NCBI GenBank assembly: GCA_021018815.1 | Contig: JAITYX010000006.1 | Span: 1,949,001 to 2,013,000, forward strand | Direction: 5' to 3' | DNA from: Talinum fruticosum | Taxonomy: Eukaryota > Streptophyta > Magnoliopsida > Caryophyllales > Talinaceae | Length of the DNA: 64,000 nt | Shown: positions 37,309 through 47,699 of the stretch, in pieces | How positions within the stretch are numbered: the stretch's first letter is position 1 | Layout of the letters: the number at the start of each line of letters is the position of its first letter | Notes under the pieces: generated by a model | What the model saw: the letters and a program-made list of their open reading frames with translations, nothing else | Told to the model about the DNA's origin: nothing | Databases searched by the model: none | Program-made: the position numbers and the translations under genes

Positions 37309-40300
37309 TGAAGGTTTGCTCCTGGAGAGTCTTAGTCACCCTAGAGGGGGTGAATAGGGTGATGAGGAAATTTTAACAAACTTGGAAGATTAAAGCTTGA
37401 AAGCAATAAACAAGACTGTTTGAGTCTAGATTGGACTCGAAAAGTATGAACTCAGATTTACATGGAAACCCTCCTGGGCGGAAAACCACGGCCGGTGCGA
37501 GTCCAAACACCAACTCAAATCCACTATTTTGAATCCACAAAATACGATAGGATCGACTCAACCAGAATTGCTCCCTTGGACAATTCCCTACAAAATTTTC
37601 CTAAACTCGAAGTTCCCTTATCCGATCTAGTACTTCCTAATTGAGGTAACCTTTACGAGTTAGGGCTAACCGAGCTGAGTTAACCTTTACAGACTCGGTC
37701 AAGGAACCTTACTCGAAATTAAGAAAGAGTATGTGACTGATTACAAAACTTTACAACTCGGAAAGTATGAATTACAAGCTAGGAGTTGTAAGTAGGAGAT
37801 TGAGTGTGTATACAAAGAATTTTTCTTAAGTAATGTGTATTGTCAATAATTCCAAGCAATCTTCAAGTCTTGAGAGGTGGCTTTTATTTGTAGATGACCA
37901 AGCGGATTAGCCGTTGTGACTATCTTCTAAATAGAAGTCCTTTGTGACCGTTGTAACGGTTTTTCGAGTCGCTCGGAAAAGATCCATTGAGTTGTGAACG
38001 TTGTGCAACGGTTCTTGACTCCTTAGGATGTCCCAATCCACCGGTGGTGTCCGAAAAGTAGGGTGGAAACCACCGTTGAGCTTAGCATTGACGATTTCCA
38101 ATTTTGGAAACAGACAACCCTCACATAGCATCCGTGTAATACCCGAATTTTAAAGAAAGGCAGCTGAAAAACATAGAATTATTGAATATTATTCCCCGCC
38201 ACTTGGGGGTTGAGTGACCGATTTTATTTGCTCGCTGGACATATGACGTTAGAATTCCTTTGGAGGCTGGTATTGAATAAATTAAATCAAGGAAATTGCC
38301 TCCTTTTTCATCTCGAGCTGAACCGTTGGGTGATTAGGAATTGTCGTGGCTGGCGTATTAAAATAAGTTGGAACGCAAAGCAGTGTAAGAGGACGGAAGG
38401 GAGGAGATATAGACTTGTGATATATGGGCCGGCGATTATTTTCATTGAATAATGAAGAGGTGGGCTTTGGTTTAAGTTGGAAATGAGATAGAAATTAAAT
38501 TTGGGGTCCAATGGGGATTAAGGACCGAGAGTTTAATCGGTGGAGCCGGGCAGCAGAGGAAGAAGAAGCAGAGCAACAGAGCAAGGGAGAGAGAGAGAAC
38601 CACCGAACGGAAGAGAGAGAGAGGGGGCGAGTGCGCGCGGCGAAGGAGACCCCGAGGACGGGCGACCACCGTGGGACCGAAGGCGACGGTCGGCGGCGCG
38701 AGCAGACGCGGGCGAAGAGGGAGCACCGAGCGGGAAAGAGAGAGAGAGGGAGAAGAGGCGAGCGGTGTAGGGGACCCGGGAGAACGCCGACTACCACCGC
38801 CGACCCGGAAACGGCGGTCGGCGACACGAGCAGCGGCGAGCGAGTGGATGGAGTGAGAGACCGGGGCAAAGCAAGGGGCGGAACAGAGACCCGAAACGAG
38901 ACGAGACGAGCGGGAGTTAGAGCGGCCGGAAACCGGGACCGGCGACGGCGACAAGGGAGGCAAACCGGCGGCGAGCACGAGGGAGGGCCGGACCGAGGGA
39001 CGGCAGGGGACTAGAACCGCCGAACCGTAAGCAAGCAGCGAGTCTCCCCGAAACCGAACGCAACCCAAACACAAAGCGAGACAAGCAAGCAATTCGATCA
39101 ATTCTAAACCCGAGAATTTCAGGTGGGTAGTCTTATGCTCTAAACTATTAGTAATTTCGAAACCTAAATGGATTTGTTGTGATTGTTGAATGTGTTATGT
39201 GAATGTTGAATTGTTGTGAATGTTGAGTATTTGTATTACGAAACGGACCTATTTGTTGTTTGAGATTGAAATAAGAGCTTAGAATGTATTTAAGAAATTG
39301 AGAGGGCTGAATCGTGGAATGAAGGGAGTTACTTGGGTTTAATAGTTGAGTTAAATCAGGAACTTCTAAAGAGCTTGAATAATCACTTAAGGTTGAATTG
39401 GGTGTGTTGATTCCGAAGAGGCTAGATTATATAGGTCAAATGAGTAGTATTGAGGTTCGATTAGTCTGTTGAGGATGAAGAGTTGGGACGTGGATAAGAA
39501 TTATGAGTTAATTAAGTTTTAGAGATTCTTGAAGCTACGGTATTAAGAGCTAATTATGAACATTGGGAAATGGTAGGTCAAAGTATAAAGAGGAGTATGA
39601 ATTCGTATGGAGTAATGCGCAATTGGGACAAGTAAGTGAAAATGGATAATTGTGAGCTTGATTACGTTTGAAGTATATTACTTCCTTGAGGTTAAACTAA
39701 GTGTGAAAATAAGTAAAGGTAACTGAAACCGAATAAGGACAAGTGATTGAGAGGTACATGCCCAAGGACGGACGAGCAAGAGTTAAGTAATGAGTTTAGA
39801 ACATATCTCGGTCTCGGGATGAAATCAAGTTTGAAGTTAAGCACGAGTGAAAGGGACTTAAGCGATAAAGTGAGAGCAAGAGTCGGGTGGCTGAATACGG
39901 GCAGAGGAAGTTGAGTTATAAAGTAGAAGCGTAAAATGAGCAAGTGAGGCAAAAGGCAATGAAAAGTAAGAATTTTGAATTGAGTGATATATACTTGTGG
40001 TTATTGTGGCTCGGAAAATGGAGATAATCATACTAACCGACGAATTGAGAAAAGCTTAGTTGGAAAAGAGTTGAGGATGATTGCTTGCAATGAATGGTGA
40101 TTATTCGTGCTATGTGATTACTTTACGTGATGCTCAAAAATAGTTTCGAAAGGAGTTTTGTATTTTACGTGAATGATTCTTGAATGCAATTTCTTGTGAA
40201 CTGCCTTTCGAACGTGAATGTGTTTTAAAGAAGCAAAGCTGATTTGAGAAAGTGAATTTATAAGGGTGACACGTGGTGTCATGCCTTCCTTAATACCAAA

Positions 40301-41966
40301 TCGATTGAGAAAGTTGTGAAGTGAATGTGATGAATGAGAATGTGCAAAGAGTTTTGAATCGACAGGCTACGGATCGTTTAGCATACCGAAGTGTTCGAAC
40401 CGGGAACGCCCAGCTAGAAACTTTGAGGGAAGGGTTCTAATAGGGGTCCTGGAGAGACAGGATGCCCGCCCGAGACTTCCTGAAGATAGGTCCCGGGAGC
40501 CTTTTGTCGGGGTCGCGCCCGAATTAAAGAAGTGCTAGTTCGAGTCCTCGAAGGCCCGGAAAAGTTGATTCAACCCCAAAAGAAGTATTCTTGAATGTGA
40601 ATGTGTGCTTTTAAGTGATTAAAGAGTCTTGATCTTTTCATTACAAGAGGTTTCGAGTGAAAAGTATATAGATTTCTATTAAGTTATTATGTTTTCGCAG
40701 ATTTCATTATTATGAGTATTATGTGTAAAGAATTTCCAATTTAAGGGTATAAGACTCCGGTGAGCCCGTTGACCATTGCTCACCCCCACAACTTTCCCCC
40801 TTTCCCTCCCAGTGTTGCGGGTACACTTCAGGAGCATGATTTACCCTTAGCATATTTCGGACTCACTGACTACTTGTTTGATGTATGCCGAACGATTCAA
40901 GTCAAGATTATGCATTTCGATATTTCTCAATATTGTACTTGTAATCTAGTGCATATAGTTGTACCAAATGTATAGAAACCCCTTTAGACTGTTTTGAGTT
41001 GTATAGCATGATTGGTTGGACTCCGCGTGTGGCCGTTGAATTGTATACTCCGAGCGTGTGGCTCGTTAAGTTATATCATGTTTTTCATGCAGGGTTTTAA
41101 GGCTTTAAGCCTATGGGTTAGTCCATATTACAAACGGAACTCTGCCGAAATTTTCGGAGAATCTCATATTCTTTTGGGAAAACCACCGGCATTACTCTTA
41201 AGTTGAGTTTAGATAGCCAAACCAACACCGAGAAAGAGCCTTGGGAGTTTCTTTAAGGAACTCGGCGATGTAATACTCCCGGGGTGTTTCGGGGTGTTAC
41301 AATCTGGGCCTAGTTCGGACATAGAAAAGCCTTGTCTACTGGTGATTGACGACTTGAAGTAGGTTACTTTTGTATTTCAAAAATAGGATAACCTCGTTTA
41401 GATAGCCTACAAAAGTAAACAAATTTTGGTTCTTAAAATATAAAATACTTTGGTCCAAGATTAGGCACGAGATAATAATTTAATTATGATAATTAAGTGC
41501 ATAATTATCTAAGACCTAGAAGAGTGGAATTTTCCGAGTCTAATATTCATTATACTCAAATTCCATCCGAGTCGATCTTAGGAAAGATCAAGTTATAAAG
41601 AGAATATCATACTATGAGTACTTGATCTAGACAAATACAATTCAAACAATCATGCTTGACTCGGAAAATTGAATTAACGCTGTAATTCACATTAACTTAG
41701 AAATGAAGTCGAACTTAGATTAAAAGTGTTTCGGAGATTGTTTGAACATGCGATATATCTAAGTGGTGTCTAAGTGACTTAGAAGCAACAGTGTGAATTG
41801 ATGTCCAAGAAAGTGATTTCTAAGTCGGTTAGAATCGAATGAAAACATATGCAATAGTTTCTATAACACTCAGAATGGCTTGTAATCAAAACTTAGGAGG
41901 GATGAGGTTTGTACCGACTCCTTGATATTACTCAGAATAATATAAATTTTAGAGTCCGAGTCTTCA
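37309..41966 (-). repeat. 3' LTR of the RT-less copia element (split)
   Basis: The pieces 37309-38134 and 41307-41966 rejoin to about 1486 bp and match the other LTR (46964-56655) and the solo LTR 57182-58715. Plus-strand start TGAAGGTTTGCTCC, end GAGTCCGAGTCTTCA. Confidence 0.9.
38135..41301 (+). repeat. Ty3/gypsy solo LTR, 3.2 kb, copy 3
   Basis: TGTAATACCCG...GGGGTGTTACA inserted in the copia 3' LTR. TSD ATCCG (38130-38134) and ATCTG (41302-41306), 4 of 5. The intact copia LTR copies run across this point without it, which confirms the insertion. Its GC island (38500-39100) yields a 209-codon antisense frame and other overlapping frames on both strands; they are Arg/Ser/Pro-rich by composition and not conserved as protein. 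Confidence 0.95.
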
Positions 41967-41982
41967 ATCTCCCCTTTTTGAT
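41967..41982 (-). other. Polypurine tract of the RT-less copia element
   Basis: Minus strand CAAAAAGGGGAGAT directly before TGAAGACTCGG, the LTR start. Fixes the LTR edge and strand. Confidence 0.85.
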
Positions 41983-42439
41983 GAAAGACATTTCATATTT
42001 AGATAGAAACTTTGTTAGTGAAATAATCAAGAGTTTTCATTCTTACTTGTTTGATAAAGAATATACCAGAGCTTAGAATAAAATATCGCGAGTAATAGAA
42101 TAATGAATGAAGTGATTCGGACTTAGAATATTTCTGCAGATAGCTCATTTGATGAAGAATTATGAGTAGTTATATCAAAGCAAAGATAAATAAATGAGCT
42201 AATATATCGGGGCAAAAATAAAATGAGAAATTTAAAACTCATAAAGAAGTAATATCGAGAAATCAATAAGCACGAAATCGAAACTTCATACTTATATACA
42301 TAAACACGTAAAATATATACAAGAGAAAGGGCGAGAAAACTCCCCTAAACAAGACAACAAATTTTCTAATTATTCTCCCCCTTGCCTTTCAACAAAAAGA
42401 AATCAAAATGGGGAAGAAAGTACCAAGAAGATACAATTA

Positions 42440-43760
42440 GTTTGTCCGGACAAAAAAAAACAAAAATAAAAACAGAGAAAGAAAAAAATTAAGACGGTGG
42501 AGTGGGTGTTGTCCGAGTTGAAGCGGATGAACGTGTTGTGCGCCTTCGCCGATATGAACGTGAATACCGTTAAGATATGGGCGGGGGCAACATCGGGATC
42601 TCGGGATGGGCTCAGCTCCGAGTGGTTGACCCGGAACAAGATCATCCACGAGTTCATCCTCTTGAAATTCCATAGAGGGTGGTGCTTCCTCCGGCTTGAC
42701 TCGCTGCCGATCGACTAGCGTCGGCAGGTCTTCGACTCACTCGAGGCTGTCTGTCCGAGCCAATCGACTTCGGTTGAGGAGCAGGAGCCCCTTGTCCCTC
42801 GCCTTCTTCCTCCTTTTCTTCTTCTTCCTTCTTTCCTTCGTCTTCCTTCTTTCCTTCTTCCTTCTCCTCGAAGGAGCCGCTTAAGCCGTAACCTCCTCTT
42901 CTTCTTCTTCTACCTCTCCGGATGGAGATTTGGTAGGGCTCGAGGACTCTTCGGATGTATTTGAGTTGTCCGGGTCCCGAGCTACTTTAGAGCGCCTTTC
43001 TCCGAGGAGCTCGATCAGCTCCAGCTGCTCCTTAACCAAGGCCTTCATCTCGAAAAGCACTTCTTGCTGCTCTCGAATTTGAGATTGGGCGGTCTTTTGG
43101 TTGATTGTCATAGATTGAAGAGCGAGTCTTGAAGGAGCGGAGGGTGTCCTTGATTTCGAGTAAACACTCGGGAGAGCTTGTCTATCATTGTGGTAGACAA
43201 GGCTGCAACGACAGAGGAAGAGGCACTGAAGTGGAAGCACCGCCAGGTGGAGGAGGGAGTGAGAGATGAGTTTGAGTCCGAGGAGGAGAGGGCTGCCTCG
43301 GTTCGAGCTGTGGACCCGGACACCGGTTGGGTTTCCCGGTATCCATAGCCGAGAAGCTCTTTTCTACCAACTACAATGGCAGCCTCGAAACCTCGTTAGG
43401 ATCTAAGGGGAGCGGGACCTTGAATTGTTTGAAAACAAAGGTGATGAGAGCTCCAAAAGAGAGAGGAGTTCTTACCCTACTCGTTGATGTTAGACAAGAT
43501 GTTTTCGAGTGGGTGACTCGAAGCATATTTGAATGCTCTACCTGTTCTTTGGTTCACCGATTTATAGGTTGAATTGTTTGGTCTTCGATGGTCCGATCCG
43601 ATTGAGCTTGCTCATCTAATTGACTTTCAGCGATTCCGAGCCGGCTCTTGAGCTGGTCCAGTCCGATGGTATTCCGAGTTATCTCATTCTAAGTAGCTTT
43701 TCCTTGACTCTGTCTTAGCTTATCTTCAAGCAAAATCATCATCTTAGCTGAGTTTCGGAT
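42440..43760 (-). pseudogene. Non-RT coding region at the RT position of a copia element
   Basis: Frames on the minus strand, with some stops. About 43740-43600 is a Gln/Leu-rich helical stretch (ARMxLL-like, with LKSRLGIAESQLDEQAQ). About 43490-43390 reads SRVRTPLSFGALITFVFKQF, loosely like the domain of plant 'putative plant transposon protein' sequences. 43370-43190 is Pro/Ser-rich. 43120-42880 is a helical then acidic part (SQIREQQEVLFEMKALVKEQ ending in GEVEEEEEEVTA). None of the RT or RNase H motifs (YVDD, Q-A-R-W, RNase H DEDD) appears anywhere up to the 3' LTR. Lengthwise it replaces roughly 2.2 kb of RT-RNase H with about 1.3 kb. It could be a captured gene or an env-like third ORF kept after RT was deleted. 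Function unknown. Confidence 0.55.
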
Positions 43761-44790
43761 CTAAGAATGTTGACTCACTTGGTTTTCCCTGATTAATCTC
43801 ATTAAAAACAACGTGGATGCTTCTACTTTATTAGTTCTTTTATTGAAAATGCGACATGCTTTACTATGAGATAAATAACCAAGAAAGATACCTTCATATG
43901 AACGAGCATCAAACTTGGTCAGGTGATCCTTACTATTATTGTGAACATAACACTTACATCCGAAGGGTTTGAAGTATGAAATGTTGGGTTTCTTCCCTTT
44001 GTAGAGCTCATATGGAGTTTTCTTCGAGATTGGTCCGATGAGGCATCCGTTCGCAGTATAATTTGTCTGTATTAATCGCCTCGGCCCGAAATAGTAGGGT
44101 AGATCATGTTCAAACATCATTGTCCTTCCTATTTCTTCAAGAGCTCTATTCTTTCTCTCCACTTTTCCATTCTGTTGAGGAGTTTTTGGTGTTGAGAAGT
44201 TGTGGGAGATACCATTCGTATCACGTAACTCTGCAAATTCTAAGTAATCGAACTCCCTTCCATGATCGGTTTGAATTCTTCCGATCTAAATCCGAGATTC
44301 AACTTGAATTTTCCTGCAGATCTTGCTCGAACTCTTTGAAAGCTTCATTTTTATGCATAAGAAAACACACCCAGGTAAATCGTGAGTAGTCATTAACAAT
44401 TATAAGTACATATGATTTACTTACGAGACTCTTTACAGGAATTTCACCATATAAGTCCATATGTAACATTTCAAGTACTTTGGATATGGAAACAGCTTTG
44501 AGAGATTTGAAAGATGAGCTTACCTGTTTCCCTTTTGTGCATGCTTCAAAAATTTTATCTTTCTTAAATGCATAGTTAGGTAAGCCTTTGACTAAACCAT
44601 GAGATGCAAGTTTTTTAATGGTGTGCATGCTAACATGACCTAGTCTACGATGCCATATCCAAGAATCATCATACGGAGATGCTTTTAAACAAGATAAGTT
44701 CGACTTGGATCGAAAGAGAAATAGTGTAGGTATTATCCGATCTCTTACCCGAGAGCTTAGTCTCCTTGGTAGTTGCATCGAAATATAGCA
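43761..44790 (-). pseudogene. Copia GAG-pre-integrase and integrase
   Basis: 44778-44299 has WHRRLGHVSMHTIKKLASHG, GLVKGLPN and CTKGKQ (GAG-pre-integrase; the first Cys of the CxxC pair is lost), then LHMDLYGEIPVKS and VLIIVNDYSRFTWVCFL, which starts the catalytic core with its first Asp. 44162-43761 continues in another frame with ERKNRALEEIGRTMM, PYELYKGKKPNISYFKPFGC and DARSYEGIFLGY, the end of the core and the C-terminal part. A frame change between the two pieces makes it inactive. After about 43790 the family pattern stops; RT should follow but does not. Confidence 0.88.
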
Positions 44791-44879
44791 ATTGGTATGA
44801 GTGAATCTTACCTCTTAACCTTTATCACATAGTTGCGAGATGCTCGACTAGATTGTACTTTAATCCCTTGACAAGGTAG

Positions 44880-45060
44880 ACTGGGCCGACTAGGTTGTCT
44901 CCCTTTCTAATCTTGCCTATACCAACTATCTTTCCCTTATTGTCATCTCCAAAAGTGACTTTTCCTCCCTTGTAATCTTCTAACTCGTAAAAGAGTCTTA
45001 AATCTCCTTACATGTGGCGTGAGCATCCACCGTCTAGGTACCAATGACCTTTTGTCTTTT
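44880..45060 (-). pseudogene. Copia aspartic protease remnant
   Basis: Minus strand at about 45043-45002 reads WYLDGGCSRHM, then a stop, then GD. The family motif is WxxDSGCSxHMTG, so the active-site Ser is Gly and the Thr after Met is a stop codon. The remaining flap region is not clear. Position between gag and integrase is correct for copia. Confidence 0.75.
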
Positions 45061-45759
45061 CTCGAGTTACCTGCAAGTCGAAACACACTAACCCTTCTCA
45101 TTTCCTCTAACGAACCCAATAACTCCCTTTACTCGTGGTCCTTTTCGAGGAAGAAGACTCTTAGGAACCCGCATTTGAATAACTTTGGGTTTGGTCCGAT
45201 TCTCGAGTATTCCTTTTAGAAAACCGAGTCCGTGTTCTGTTTCTTTTGAAAATCTTTTCTTTTATAAACCGGTGGAGAAGGTTTTCTCCTATAAGCTGGT
45301 CCGGGCTCGGTCCTCCTTTCATTTTTATAAATTGGACCACACTCAGCCTTCCTGAACTTTACAGTTCTGGAATCCTTTTTGAAAAGATCCGAGTAGAAAT
45401 TAGATTCCTCTTCTTTTTGAAACCGAGTCCTTCTTTCCTAAAGGAGACACATTGAGAGCCTAAGAGCATGTCAAGGTTTTTCCGACCTTGAGTAAATTTC
45501 AAAACAAGTTCTTGAGACTCCTTGAGCTTTTGTTTCGGATGCTCATTTTTCTTCCGAGTGACTCGGACTCGGCCTCATTAGCTTGAGTACTAGTCTTGAG
45601 TTCTCTTAGAGTAAGTCTTAGTTTTTCCAATTCATTTTTCAAAGCAATGCTCTCGAAGTGAGAGACTCAAGTTGTTTTTGAATTGGGAAGAATCAAAATT
45701 GGACTTTTCTTCTAAAGTATAAATATATTTTTCTAAATCGACTTTGGAAAACTTGAGGA

Positions 45760-46904
45760 AGTATTCAATTACCTCCCGAGGATTTGTCTCCTCATTGTCC
45801 GAGTTGTCGAGTCTAACTCGGAATCAGCTTCTAAGTCCGATAATGCCATCGGACACTTTGAGTCGTCTAAGTCTTCATCTTCTTCGGATAAATCTTCATC
45901 ACTCCATGTGGCCATCATAGCCTTTTTCTTATTTCTGTCCCTCTTTCTCCTTGGACAGTCCTTGACTATGTGATCTTTGTCTGTCACATTCCAAACAGAC
46001 CAAAGTTATTAGTTAAAGATAACTTTGAAGGAGATGAGTGTTTACCTTTTCTATCTTTCTTGTCCTTCTTGTAGAACTCTTCTCTTGGCCTTTTCTCCCA
46101 TCTCTTGTGCTTCATCATTCTCTTGAAGCCTCGAGCGATAAGTGCCATGGGATCTTCTTCCGAGTCCGACGAACTTCGATTTTCTTCTTTGCTTTACGAG
46201 GCCTTCAGTGCAATATTCTTTTTAGTGCCGACCTCGGCATCCTCTTCTTCCGAGATGGATTTCATAGGTAACTAGCTTCCCAATCGGTTCGTCCGGCTTT
46301 AGTAATGAGAGGTTACGAGCTTCCTCGATGGCTCTCACCTTGGGACCCCATCTTCTCTTGGGTAGACTTCTTAGAATTTTTCCGCACATCTCTTCATGGG
46401 AAATCTTTCTACCCAGGGATTTGAGATTGTTTGTACTCTCGGTGAAGCGTATGAACATCCGAGTGATGTTTTCTTCTAACTCCATCTTGAACACCTCGTA
46501 TTTGTGAAGATATTGACTTATCTTCGCTTGTCTTACTTGGCTTGTACCTTCATATGTGTTGACAAGAGTGTCCCACACATCTTTGGTTGTGTCACAAGTC
46601 GACACTCTATTGTATTCTTCCGAGCCGATGGTGCACATCGGAATGTTCATCGCTTTAAAGTTCTTTCCGAACTTTTCCGCCTCTTCGATGGTGTACTCGA
46701 ACTTTGCTTTAGGCACGGGTCTTGTATCTTCAATCTTCGTTGGAATGTAATTGCCTTCTTGTATGATGTTCCAAACATCTTCATCGGGATCCAATAGAAA
46801 GCATTCCATGAGCTTCTTCCAAGTGCACGAAATTTGATCCTTTGAACTTTGGTGGTCTCGTTGGAAGATCTTCCTTCATTCGACTCTCCATTATTCCGAG
46901 CCAT
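45760..46904 (-). pseudogene. Copia gag (UBN2-type) with Asp/Glu-rich C-terminus
   Basis: Begins MARNNGESNEGRSS at 46904, shortly after the PBS. A frameshift near 46800 leads into the 195-codon frame 46809-46222 with DEDVWNIIQEGNYIP, STCDTTKDVWDTLVNTYEGT and RQAKISQYLHKYEVFKM, a well-preserved UBN2 gag domain (capsid part of the virus-like particle). Downstream 45987-45769 has DHIVKDCPRRKRDRNKK (worn CCHC zinc-knuckle region) and an acidic SDEDLSEEDEDLDD stretch. Confidence 0.88.
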
Positions 46905-46943
46905 TTTATCTTTAGACCTTTCAATTGTTAGATCCTTTACGAA

Positions 46944-46962
46944 AGGCTAGGCTCGATACCAA
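46944..46962 (-). other. Primer-binding site (tRNA-Met type)
   Basis: Minus strand TTGGTATCGAGCCTAGCC, one or two bases inside the 5' LTR; matches the copia consensus TGGTATCAGAGCC with one base lost. Confidence 0.85.
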
Positions 46963-47044
46963 TTGAAGGTTTGGTCTTGGAGAGTCTTAGTCACCCTAGA
47001 GGGGGTGAATAGGGTGATGAGGAAATTTTAACACTACTAGAAAA

Positions 47045-47390
47045 CCGATAATTTGTAACGGAATTAGCGACGGATTTATTCCGTCGTTGAAATGCTGCGT
47101 CGCTAAATTTCAGCGACGGATTTTTCAAATTCGTCGCTAATTAGCAACGGATCGGCGACGGAAAAAGCCTCCGTAGCCGATTGAATACAGCGACGGAATG
47201 ACTCTTCCGTCGCTAATCCGTCGCTAATTAGCGACGGATCGGCGACGGAAACGCATCCGTAGGCGATGACATTCGAGCAACGGAAAGTCGTTCGTCAGCC
47301 GATTTAGCGACTGAATTGGGAGTATTTCCGTCGCTGAATTCCGTCGCCGATTGAAATTGTTCCGTCGCTATTCGATCAAAAATTCTAAAT
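47045..47390. repeat. CACTA left subterminal repeats
   Basis: More than ten copies, in both orientations, of AGCGACGGA/TCCGTCGCT variants (for example TTAGCGACGGATCGGCGACG). In En/Spm elements such arrays bind the TNPA protein to pair the ends. Confidence 0.9.
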
Positions 47391-47699
47391 ACAATTTTCT
47401 AATTATTCGTTACCCTAGTACAAAAAATTGTGAATGAATATACAAATCCAACATTCACATATGTGACACTTATATTTGGCATTTACATATGCCGGCCACA
47501 AATAACTCATCAAAGTTGGATATACGAATCCAACTTACATGTTCAAAATCATGAACAACCATAACATATTTAAAACAAATTCACAAGTTCAACACAACAA
47601 GCAAACAAAAGCTCACAAGAAACCTTAAACACATCTAAACAGATTCGCAAAGTGATGATCACTAATATATACAAAAGTTGACATATGAATTCATGGTCC

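Noticed and set aside
38472..39101. 209-codon antisense open frame, the longest in the window
   Set aside because: Lies in the GC-rich island of a solo LTR; Ser/Pro/Arg-rich by composition; open on several frames of both strands and not conserved as protein in the two sister LTRs.
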